Positions 9,904 to 17,744 of a DNA stretch of 64,000 nucleotides are shown in pieces. The notes beneath the pieces were generated by a model, which was given only the letters and a program-made list of their open reading frames with translations, was not told the origin of the DNA and ran no database searches. This DNA is from Paenibacillus paridis. Its GTDB lineage: Bacteria > Bacillota > Bacilli > Paenibacillales > Paenibacillaceae. Location of the stretch: assembly GCF_006345825.1 (NCBI RefSeq), contig NZ_VCIX01000091.1, forward strand, positions 1-64,000, read 5' to 3'. A program made the position numbers and the translations under genes. The number at the start of each line of letters is the position of its first letter. Positions within the stretch are counted from its first letter, which is position 1.

Positions 9904-9940
9904 GGTGCAGGGGATTGCGGAGATGTCCCCTGTACCTTTT
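9904..9940 (+). terminator. Hairpin between the binding-protein and lyase genes
   Basis: GGTGCAGGGGA pairs with TCCCCTGTACC (11 bp, one G-U) and only four T follow. It may act as a weak terminator or as a 3' stabiliser that raises the level of the binding-protein mRNA relative to the lyase mRNA. Confidence 0.6.
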
Positions 9941-9994
9941 ATGTATGGCTTCGCTGTTGAAGATCAAATCCTAATCGACGAATGAGGTGTGATA

Positions 9995-12900
9995 GTGAAA
10001 AAAACGAAGCGTAAGTTAAGTATGCTGTTGGTCGTAGCGATGTTCGTTTCCTTGTTAGGATCCTTTGCCTCAACAAAAGTAAGCGCTTCCTCAGATGAGT
10101 ATGACACCATACGCATCAAATGGAGGGAAAACTTAATCGGCGGCACCGGATATGACATCAACGATCCAGTGATTGCCCGTAAATTAAGCAGCTTAAGCCA
10201 GACCAGCTGGGATACCATGAACAAGAGCGCAAGCAGGACTTATCTATGGAGCGATCTGTCTAGTACAACGTTATCCGGTCACGTTACAAATTCTTTCCTT
10301 CGCATTAAAGATATGGCGGTAGCTTACGCTACCCAAGGCTCCACCCTATATGGCAATCAGCAGTTAAAGACAGACATTATTAATGCTTTGGATTGGATGT
10401 ACGCTAATCGGTACAACGAAACAAGAGCTTATTACGATAATTGGTGGGATTGGGAAATTGGTTCACCTTTGCAATTAAACGATACGGTAGTTTTGATGTA
10501 CGATGATTTGACTCAGGAGCAGATTTTGAATTATATGAAACCGATTGATCGCTTTTCCCCTGTGCCGGAGAGAGTGAATTATAATCAATTGGTCAATACC
10601 GGAGCCAATCTGGTCTGGAAATGCAACATCATCGCCCTACGCGGAATAATTATCAAGTCGGCTAGCAAGATCACGCTGGCCAGAGACGGTTTAAGCCCGG
10701 TGTTCGATTACGTTAACGTCGGAGACGGGTTTTATGAAGACGGCTCCTTCGTCCAGCATGACGTGTTCGCTTACACTGGCGGGTATGGCGCAAGCTTGCT
10801 GCAGGAGCTAGGAAATGTCTTGTACATGCTGGTTGGCTCAACTTGGGAGCCTGTAGATCCGGATGCCAACCGAGTTTATCAGTGGGTATATGACGCCTAT
10901 GAGCCGTTGATCTATAACGGTGCGTTTATGGATATGACAAGGGGCAGAGTCATTGTCAGAAACTATGACCAGGATCATAATACAGGTCACAGGACGATTG
11001 CTGCTATCGTGCGATTGGGACAACTGGCGCCTGCGGAGCACGCCGGGCGCTTGAAGGGCATGGTTAAATATTGGGTGCAATCCAGTACAGAATTTGATTA
11101 TTACAATGATGTCAATTTAACCTTTGCTAATTTAACTAAAGAAATAATGAACGATTCATCCATTGAGCCGAGAGGCGAACTGATCAAGAGCAAGATCTAT
11201 TCGGGAATGGACAGAGCAGTTCATCTTCGGCCAGGCTTCGGCTTTGGCGTAAGCATGTCTTCCAAGCGAATCGGTACCTATGAAGCTACGGTTGGCGAGA
11301 ACATGCAAGCCTGGTATAGCGGATCAGGCATGACTTATTTGTACAATGACGATCAACGGCAATATTATGATTTCTGGCCTACGGTAAACAAGTACAGGCT
11401 TCCAGGCACGACCGTGGATACGATGCTAAGAACGGACAATGAGGGAACGGCGTACCGAAGCCCAAAAACCTTTGTAGGCGGTTCGGAGCTCCTAGGCGAG
11501 AACGCAACTGTTGGCATGGACTACAAGGCTTACGGGAGCTCGTTAACGGCCAAAAAATCATGGTTTATGTTCGATGACGAAGTGGTTGCTTTGGGTGCGG
11601 GAATTAGCAGCACGGACAATCGAACGATTGAGACGACAATCGAGAATCGGATGCTGAACAAGCCGTTCAACACCAATGGCATCGACCCTGCTTCGCCTCC
11701 TGCCCTTCCGATTGGCAGCGAACCGCTCCGCCATCGGATTTACGCGGTGACGGATAGTACTAACGATAAGGCGCTGAGAGAAGGCTCTTTTGACAATAAT
11801 TTTGGCACAAGGTGGTCTGGCTTAGGGAGCGGCCAATGGCTTCAGTTTGACCTAGGCAAGGTTCAGTCTGTTGGATATGTAGGCATCAGCTTTTTTGTTC
11901 AAGATACGAGAACCTCCGCTTTCGATATTCTGGTTTCGGAGGATAACCAGAATTGGACTACGGCGTACAGTGGTAATTCCAGCGTTGCGGCCAATGATTC
12001 GATCATTCAAGTTTTTGATTTCCCGGACGTGCAGGCCAGATATGTGAAGATTATCGGATACGGAAATTCTCTAAACCTTTGGAACAGCTACAATGAGGTG
12101 CAAATTTATGCTCCGTTAGCGGCTGGAAACTTGATTATTCAGCCTTCAGTCACGCCGCTAGTTACTACGAGCGTAATCGATGCCACCTATGGATCACGCA
12201 TACTAACCGCTAATGACTTCAATATCACTACTTTCTGGGCGGCTCAAGAGGAAGGACAATCCTTGGTATTGGATATGGGCAAGGACGTTCAAATCGGCTA
12301 TGCGGGCATTAGCTTCCCTGAAGGCCAGCATCGGGAATACAGCTTTAATATCCAGACCTCTTCGGACCAATCGGTGTGGGCATCCGTTTACGGCGGATAC
12401 AGCTCAGGGCAAACCTCCGAGATTAGAGCGTATGATTTAGAGGATACGACGGCAAGATTCGTCAAATTTACGATGAACAACAATGATTTAGGGAACCCAG
12501 GCAAGGTATCGGAAATTCAGCTGTATGCTCCAAATGCGCTGGGACCTGTACTAGACCCTCTGCATGTTACTCAAGTGACGAAAGGCGATGAGGAGTTTAT
12601 CGTTGACGGCGTCTCCAAACCGAATGGATTGGGCTGGAAGGAAGAAATGAACAATGTCTCCTACGCTTATCTGGAGGGCACGGGTGGTTATTATTTCCCT
12701 GAGCCGGTTACGATCAAAGGTGAACGTGCAGCTTCCGTAGGCAAGTATTCACAAATTACGACGGCAGGTACGACTACGGAAATTAGCAAAAATTACTTAA
12801 CGCTTTGGTACGATCATGGCAAAAGCCCGGTGAATAAGGATTATTCCTACGTGATCCTGCCTAATAAGTCGGCAGCGGAGACGTCATCCTACAGCGCGAA

Positions 12901-14656
12901 TCCCGATATTGAAATTATTGCGAATGATCGCAATATCCAAGCCGTTCGGGAGAAGACGAAGAACATCGTCGGCGCTAACTTCTGGCAACCGGGGACGGTA
13001 GATCGAATTAAGGCGTCGAACTCTTCCTCCATCACGTTAAAAGACGAAGCGAGCGTGCTGGACATTGCCGTGTCTGACCCAACGCAGCTTCAGACCAAGC
13101 TAACGTTTGAAATCTTCAGGCAGGGCTTATCCGTGCTGGAGCAGGATCCGAGCGTAACGGTACTTCAGTTAAGCCCTACGATCAAGTTCGAAGTGAATAC
13201 GAATAAGCTGAACGGCCATTCCCACGCCGTCCGCTTCCAGTACGATGCCAGCGCGCAAATTCCGCTGCCAACGCCATCGCCAGTCCCTCCGGTGAATCCT
13301 CCTGCAGATCCGGAGCCGGAAATACTGACAACGGTGGACGTATTGGATGATTATACGCAAGTTTATGCACGCAGCTCCAATTTGGACTTTGAAAGAGGAA
13401 CGCCAGCCTACTTCAATGACGATAGATCCCGTGCTATTCGGACGACAAAAAACACATCAGGAGAATATCTAATTTACAAGGCTGCCGACAACAGGGAGAT
13501 GACCGAATTTGACGTTACCACTTGGTTCCTCCCGTCCGAAGCCAAGACGGACTTTCAAATCTATACATCGCCGGATGATTTGGCGTATACCTTGCTTACC
13601 CCAACGAAGACGACACAGCTTCAGGGCTGGACGAGGATCAATTATAGCGGCTTACTGCCTACAGGCACCAAGTTTTTGAAAATTGTTTTCCAGCATAAAT
13701 CGAATTATGTGTGGAATCCGCAGATCGGAGAGGTAAAGATCGTAAGCAAGCTGGCGACCTCTTCGCCGCCGGTTACGAGGGAATATACGCTGGAAGATCC
13801 TTTAAACGATTTTAGCAAGGTGTTCGCACGCAGCACCAATTTCATGTTTGAGAGCGGTTTGCCGGCCAATTTTAACGAAGATACCTCTCGCGTCATCCGG
13901 ACGACGAGCAATACGAAGGGCGAATATTTAATTTACAAAGCACCTTACAGCATGGATATGACCGACTTTGACGTCACGACCTGGTTTCTTCCGGGCGAGG
14001 CGAACAAAACGGATTTTCAAATCTACACTTCGCCAGACAATGAGGTCTACACGCTGTATACACCGACCAAAACAACGGCACTCATGGGCTGGATGAAAAC
14101 AAACTACAGCGGGTTACTGCCCCAAGGCACGAAGTATTTGAAGATCGTCTTCCAGCATCAATCCGCCTACACCTGGAATCCGCAGATTGGCAATGTAAGA
14201 ATTACGAGTAAAGTGCCGATCATAACGGTGACCGATCCTTTGAACGATTTTAGCCATATGCATGATCGCAGCGCGAATTTGCTCTTCACGGGCTCTAATT
14301 CGGAGCATATCGGCAACGATACGTCGAGACTCGTGAGAACGACGAACACGGAAGAATACGTAGTCTACAAGGCGGAGCCCAATATGGATCTATCCCATTT
14401 CACGGTTAAATCTTGGGTCTGGTCGTACGAGTCGATGAATGATCTCGTATTCTACAGCTCGGAGGATAATACGAATTTCACCTTATTCTCCCCGGCTAAA
14501 GCGACCGTGCCAGGCAGCTGGAATGAAGTGAACTATAGCGGAGACTTGCCTGTGGGCACACAGTATTTGAAAATCGCCTTCAAGCCTTCACCGACCAACG
14601 CTTGGAATCCGCAAATCGGTACGCTAAGCCTGACCAGTCACCTCACCTATTCTTAA
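9995..14656 (+). CDS. Polysaccharide lyase family 8 with inserted discoidin-like domains
   Basis: A secreted protein of about 1553 residues. A signal peptide ends near KVSA-S (about residue 32). The alpha/alpha barrel carries the PL8 catalytic set N205 (TGAN), H255, Y264 and R318. The spacings 50, 9 and 63 equal those I recall for hyaluronate and chondroitin AC lyases and differ from xanthan lyase (52, 9, 67). The beta-sandwich is interrupted at about residues 580-850 by two F5/8 type C-like domains, then resumes (VDGVSKPNGLGW...). After a Pro-rich linker come three repeats of about 140 residues, each ending with an NPQIG motif, probably binding modules. GTG 9995 is chosen because GAGGTG lies 5-6 bp upstream. 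The exact substrate is not provable from sequence. Confidence 0.88.
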   Translation: MKKTKRKLSMLLVVAMFVSLLGSFASTKVSASSDEYDTIRIKWRENLIGGTGYDINDPVIARKLSSLSQTSWDTMNKSASRTYLWSDLSSTTLSGHVTNSFLRIKDMAVAYATQGSTLYGNQQLKTDIINALDWMYANRYNETRAYYDNWWDWEIGSPLQLNDTVVLMYDDLTQEQILNYMKPIDRFSPVPERVNYNQLVNTGANLVWKCNIIALRGIIIKSASKITLARDGLSPVFDYVNVGDGFYEDGSFVQHDVFAYTGGYGASLLQELGNVLYMLVGSTWEPVDPDANRVYQWVYDAYEPLIYNGAFMDMTRGRVIVRNYDQDHNTGHRTIAAIVRLGQLAPAEHAGRLKGMVKYWVQSSTEFDYYNDVNLTFANLTKEIMNDSSIEPRGELIKSKIYSGMDRAVHLRPGFGFGVSMSSKRIGTYEATVGENMQAWYSGSGMTYLYNDDQRQYYDFWPTVNKYRLPGTTVDTMLRTDNEGTAYRSPKTFVGGSELLGENATVGMDYKAYGSSLTAKKSWFMFDDEVVALGAGISSTDNRTIETTIENRMLNKPFNTNGIDPASPPALPIGSEPLRHRIYAVTDSTNDKALREGSFDNNFGTRWSGLGSGQWLQFDLGKVQSVGYVGISFFVQDTRTSAFDILVSEDNQNWTTAYSGNSSVAANDSIIQVFDFPDVQARYVKIIGYGNSLNLWNSYNEVQIYAPLAAGNLIIQPSVTPLVTTSVIDATYGSRILTANDFNITTFWAAQEEGQSLVLDMGKDVQIGYAGISFPEGQHREYSFNIQTSSDQSVWASVYGGYSSGQTSEIRAYDLEDTTARFVKFTMNNNDLGNPGKVSEIQLYAPNALGPVLDPLHVTQVTKGDEEFIVDGVSKPNGLGWKEEMNNVSYAYLEGTGGYYFPEPVTIKGERAASVGKYSQITTAGTTTEISKNYLTLWYDHGKSPVNKDYSYVILPNKSAAETSSYSANPDIEIIANDRNIQAVREKTKNIVGANFWQPGTVDRIKASNSSSITLKDEASVLDIAVSDPTQLQTKLTFEIFRQGLSVLEQDPSVTVLQLSPTIKFEVNTNKLNGHSHAVRFQYDASAQIPLPTPSPVPPVNPPADPEPEILTTVDVLDDYTQVYARSSNLDFERGTPAYFNDDRSRAIRTTKNTSGEYLIYKAADNREMTEFDVTTWFLPSEAKTDFQIYTSPDDLAYTLLTPTKTTQLQGWTRINYSGLLPTGTKFLKIVFQHKSNYVWNPQIGEVKIVSKLATSSPPVTREYTLEDPLNDFSKVFARSTNFMFESGLPANFNEDTSRVIRTTSNTKGEYLIYKAPYSMDMTDFDVTTWFLPGEANKTDFQIYTSPDNEVYTLYTPTKTTALMGWMKTNYSGLLPQGTKYLKIVFQHQSAYTWNPQIGNVRITSKVPIITVTDPLNDFSHMHDRSANLLFTGSNSEHIGNDTSRLVRTTNTEEYVVYKAEPNMDLSHFTVKSWVWSYESMNDLVFYSSEDNTNFTLFSPAKATVPGSWNEVNYSGDLPVGTQYLKIAFKPSPTNAWNPQIGTLSLTSHLTYS

Positions 14657-14665
14657 CTAGAAATT

Positions 14666-14698
14666 AGGGCGCTTACCTATGAGGGAGCGCTCTTTTTT
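14666..14698 (+). terminator. Rho-independent terminator after the PL8 lyase gene
   Basis: AGGGCGCT pairs with AGCGCTCT (one G-U pair) across a 12-nt loop and a T run follows. It closes the polysaccharide locus. Confidence 0.85.
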
Positions 14699-14781
14699 CT
14701 GATTATTGAGGTGGAAAATGGTTCCATTCTATGATAGTGTATTTTTAAAATATTCGAGTAAATAAATTGGCGGTGAACAGG

Positions 14782-15396
14782 ATGAATCGATTGAAACACA
14801 GCGGATTTTACAAACTCAAATTTCTTATTACGCCAGAAGAATTTAAAGATGTGCTTCAGCTCTTTGTGCAGAAGCAAGCACGATTTCATCGGACGAATTA
14901 CGATCAGACCGAGCATGATCAAGCTCAGGTATGTGAGGCTTATCAAACATATTATCAATATTTTACCAAACAAGAAAAACCAGATTATTATCCTTTTTTT
15001 GTGTATTCTATTCCTTTATCTATTAATAATAAAAAATCTGGATTTTTTGTGCGAAATGAAAGTATCCGGTTTCCGGATCAGAGGCAATGGGCAGAAGACG
15101 AATGGCCTTACCTCATGCTTTCACTTCCGAAGGGCGTGCAAATCGACGCAGAAGATGAGAAGGGGAAGTATTATATTTATGAGGATCTTCGCGAGCATCA
15201 GCCGCTAACGTATGCTTTCTTTGATGAAGTAGCGACCCATATCAAAAAAATGACAAAGCCGCTGCGTTTTTCGGCACACACCGTAGATGCTTTGCAAGAG
15301 CAAAAACCATCCGTTCGCATAAGTGAAAATGCGGCAAATGACATGGTTAACTCTTGGATGTTCAAAAAATATAAGCTTGTTATGAACGGCAAATAG
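14782..15396 (+). CDS. Hypothetical protein of unknown function
   Basis: About 204 residues, not recognised. It is rich in Tyr, Phe, Lys and Gln, has no signal peptide or membrane helix, and looks like a soluble cytoplasmic protein. It is more AT-rich than its neighbours, especially around 14970-15060, which could mean horizontal origin or relaxed constraint. In-frame TTG 14767 and GTG 14773 are possible earlier starts, but none has a clear ribosome site; ATG 14782 is a choice of convenience. It stands alone between the lyase terminator and the promoter at 15444. Confidence 0.6.
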   Translation: MNRLKHSGFYKLKFLITPEEFKDVLQLFVQKQARFHRTNYDQTEHDQAQVCEAYQTYYQYFTKQEKPDYYPFFVYSIPLSINNKKSGFFVRNESIRFPDQRQWAEDEWPYLMLSLPKGVQIDAEDEKGKYYIYEDLREHQPLTYAFFDEVATHIKKMTKPLRFSAHTVDALQEQKPSVRISENAANDMVNSWMFKKYKLVMNGK

Positions 15397-15443
15397 GAGC
15401 TTTTTTTGATCATATGGGATCAATTTACAGGAACAACCTAAGA

Positions 15444-15472
15444 TTGACAATGCAAATCGTTCGTTATACAAT
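15444..15472 (+). promoter_or_regulatory. Sigma-A-type promoter of the HAD phosphatase / glpP region
   Basis: TTGACA and TACAAT are separated by exactly 17 bp. Transcription would begin near 15479 and leave a leader of about 135 nt before the GTG at 15616. Confidence 0.75.
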
Positions 15473-15515
15473 ACAACAAAATTCATACGCAAACGGCTAG
15501 GTTGAGAAAACTGAG

Positions 15516-15579
15516 AAAACCCTTATCCGTAACCATGTGCTCCCAAGGGAGTGCGTGTTTACTGTGGAAAGGGTTTTTT
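15516..15579 (+). ncRNA. Structured leader or small RNA ending in a terminator-like hairpin
   Basis: An outer stem (AAAACCCTT with AAGGGTTTT) encloses a second stem (CATGTGCTCC with GGAGTGCGTG, several G-U pairs, loop CAAG). A T run directly follows. With the promoter at 15444 this would give a terminated RNA of about 100 nt, or an attenuator in front of the phosphatase gene. I do not recognise a known riboswitch, T-box or SRP RNA signature. Confidence 0.5.
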
Positions 15580-15615
15580 GTTTTCTTATTTTTTTATTTC
15601 AAGGGAGGAAACGAA

Positions 15616-16386
15616 GTGAAAGGATTTATTTTTGATTTGGACGGCACGCTTTATTTAGGAGAATCGATGATTGACGGAGCAGCGGAGGCTGTTCAAGCTT
15701 TGCGGGATCGAGGCGATCGCGTCGTCTTTCTGACTAATAAACCGATCGCAACCCGATTGTCCTATGCGGAGAAGCTGACCAAGATGGGCATACCCGCAAC
15801 CCTTGAGGATGTGCTCAACTCCTCGCAGATTGTGGCTAAATATTTGCAAAAGCATATGAAGCCCTCGGATCGGATTTATGTCATTGGCGAGGAGCCGATC
15901 CATGAGGAATTAAGGGAGCATGGCATCCCGTACACGATGGAAATTCACGATTTGGATTATGTTATTTTATCCTGGGACCGCCAATTCACTTACGATAAGC
16001 TAAATTATTTGTATCAAGCGTACATGAATGGCGCTAAAGTGATTGCTTCAAATCCAGATATGACATGTCCTACGGATTTTGGTCAAATACCCGATACAGG
16101 CGCAATTATTGCAGCTTTAGAAGCGATTACAGGTAAGCCGATTGATTTTGTCGCGGGAAAACCATCATTAATCGCGGCCGAAGCAGCAGCGGAGCAGCTA
16201 GGCTTGCCGGTAGAAAGCTGCTATATGGTGGGCGATCGTCTGGATACCGATATCAAAATGGGAAATGATGCCGGGATGAACTCTGTCCTTGTGCTTACCG
16301 GTGTAACGACCGCAGAGATGGCAGAGCAGTCGGCCACGGTACCAAAGCATATTATCCATACGATTAAGGAAATCGTGCAGATATAA
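15616..16386 (+). CDS. HAD-superfamily sugar/glycerol phosphatase, NagD/AraL-like
   Basis: 256 residues. The nucleophile motif DLDGTL gives D7 and acid/base D9; the C-terminal motif is GDRLDTDIKMG, and the C2-type cap between them is typical of the NagD/p-nitrophenylphosphatase branch. Members remove phosphate from small phosphosugars or glycerol phosphate. The GTG at 15616 has AAGGGAGGAAACG upstream; the open frame extends back to 15502 but would cross the leader hairpin and lacks a ribosome site. The gene precedes glpP by 52 bp, so a role in glycerol phosphate balance is plausible but inferred. Confidence 0.88.
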   Translation: MKGFIFDLDGTLYLGESMIDGAAEAVQALRDRGDRVVFLTNKPIATRLSYAEKLTKMGIPATLEDVLNSSQIVAKYLQKHMKPSDRIYVIGEEPIHEELREHGIPYTMEIHDLDYVILSWDRQFTYDKLNYLYQAYMNGAKVIASNPDMTCPTDFGQIPDTGAIIAALEAITGKPIDFVAGKPSLIAAEAAAEQLGLPVESCYMVGDRLDTDIKMGNDAGMNSVLVLTGVTTAEMAEQSATVPKHIIHTIKEIVQI

Positions 16387-16438
16387 AAAAATGCCGACTT
16401 CATGTACAATGTTATCACTTAGGGAAGGGGAGAGATAA

Positions 16439-16996
16439 ATGGCTCGAATCGTTGATATCGTCGATCATCAGGTTATAGCGGCAGTGGAAAGGGAAGAAGA
16501 TTTGAATGACGCGATAAATAGCCGATGTGACGTTATATTTTTGCTGCATGGCTCTATTTTTAACGTGAAGCAATTGGTCGATCGTATAAAAGCAGCTGGC
16601 AAGCATGTATTTTTGCATATCGATTTTATTGAAGGCATTGCGCAGGACAGAAGTGGAGTCGCTTACATGGCGCAGTATATTAAGCCTACGGGTATTATAT
16701 CCACGAAGAATAATTTGATCCGTATGGCCAAGGATATGGAATTGATGACGATACAACGCTTGTTCCTCATCGATCGTAACGCGATTATCAGAGGCATAAA
16801 GTCAGTGGAGAGCAGTAAACCGGATGCCATTGAAGTGATGCCGGGCATTATGCCGCGAATTATTAAGGAGATGACTCATATGACGGAGCTGCCTATTATT
16901 GCGGGGGGGCTGGTCAGTGAGCAAGAGGAGATTGACGAAGCGTTAAAAGCAGGGGCCTTGGCTGTATCGCTTGGTACTTCCGGGCTATGGTCATAG
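16439..16996 (+). CDS. glpP: Glycerol-3-phosphate-responsive antiterminator GlpP
   Basis: 185 residues, the normal family length. The sequence is a small TIM-barrel-like RNA-binding protein with family features such as FLLHGSI near residue 40, HIDFIEGI near 60, STKNNLI near 85, and a phosphate-binding-looking AGGLVSEQEEI then ALAVSLGTSGLW at the end. In Bacillus, GlpP with glycerol 3-phosphate binds leader RNA of glp genes and prevents early termination. No glpF, glpK or glpD is in this window, so its classical targets must lie elsewhere, or it acts on leaders near here. The ribosome site is AGGGAAGGGGAGAG. Confidence 0.93.
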   Translation: MARIVDIVDHQVIAAVEREEDLNDAINSRCDVIFLLHGSIFNVKQLVDRIKAAGKHVFLHIDFIEGIAQDRSGVAYMAQYIKPTGIISTKNNLIRMAKDMELMTIQRLFLIDRNAIIRGIKSVESSKPDAIEVMPGIMPRIIKEMTHMTELPIIAGGLVSEQEEIDEALKAGALAVSLGTSGLWS

Positions 16997-17030
16997 CCAA
17001 CTCTAGAATAAGCTTAAGGAGCATACGAAA

Positions 17031-17726
17031 TTGAGTAGCATATGGACGATCAACGAAATAGATCTGACCATACGGGTGTTGACCGCGGCCGCTTTGGGCG
17101 GCTTGGTGGGATTCGAGCGAGAATGGAGCAACCATGCGGCAGGCTTGCGCACCCATATATTGGTCTGTATTGGTTCAGCAGCGATTATGCTATTGTCTAT
17201 TTACGGATTTAATCAATTTGTGAATGAGTCGAATGTCAGAATGGACCCTGCCCGGCTCGCAGCGCAAGTCATTAGCGGGATTGGTTTTTTGGGCGCAGGG
17301 GCGATTATGAGGGATGGCTCCAAGGTATCAGGCTTAACCACGGCCGCTTCCATCTGGGTCGTTGCCGCGATTGGCCTATGCGTAGGAGCGGGTTTTTTAT
17401 TTGCCGCTGTTTTAACGACGGTGATCGTGCTGATTAGTTTATTTGTTTTAAATAAATTAGAGAATCAGATGATGCGCCATCGAAGGCACCGGCAATTAAT
17501 CATAGCGGTGATCGATAAACCTGGCATGATCGGCAATGTTTTCACACAGCTTGGCGAGCAGGGCATTCAAGTTACGAAGATGAGCTTGCATAATAAGGAC
17601 GAAGATCAGCCCGTTACGGAAATGAAGCTAAGCGTGAAAGTGAAAAGCCATCTTCGATTAAATCAGTCCATCGAGCTGATTAACAATATGGAGCATGTGG
17701 TATCCATAGAAATAAACCTGTTGTAA
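17031..17726 (+). CDS. MgtC/SapB family membrane protein
   Basis: 231 residues. Four or five membrane helices occupy about residues 8-145, with the MgtC features LGGLVGFERE near the start and VISGIGFLGAGAIM in the middle. The C-terminal soluble part (about 155-231) looks like an ACT-type domain. MgtC proteins are linked to survival at low magnesium and to modulation of ATP synthase or phosphate uptake in several bacteria. TTG 17031 is preceded by AAGGAG at a distance of 9 bp. It lies 34 bp after glpP and 18 bp before the next kinase gene, so a shared transcript is possible. Confidence 0.9.
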   Translation: MSSIWTINEIDLTIRVLTAAALGGLVGFEREWSNHAAGLRTHILVCIGSAAIMLLSIYGFNQFVNESNVRMDPARLAAQVISGIGFLGAGAIMRDGSKVSGLTTAASIWVVAAIGLCVGAGFLFAAVLTTVIVLISLFVLNKLENQMMRHRRHRQLIIAVIDKPGMIGNVFTQLGEQGIQVTKMSLHNKDEDQPVTEMKLSVKVKSHLRLNQSIELINNMEHVVSIEINLL

Positions 17727-17744
17727 CAAAAGAGGTGTAAGCGT

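Noticed and set aside
9995-14656. Xanthan lyase
   Set aside because: Catalytic residue spacing fits hyaluronate/chondroitin lyases better; kept as an alternative only.
14782-15396. Mobile or phage gene because of higher AT content
   Set aside because: No integrase, transposase, terminal repeats or phage genes nearby; composition alone is weak evidence.
15516-15579. SRP RNA, T-box or known riboswitch
   Set aside because: No GGAAGGAAGCAG-like SRP loop, no T-box sequence and no aptamer core that I recognise.
15502-15615. N-terminal extension of the HAD phosphatase
   Set aside because: The extra 38 codons pass through the leader hairpin and T run and precede a strong ribosome site at the GTG 15616.
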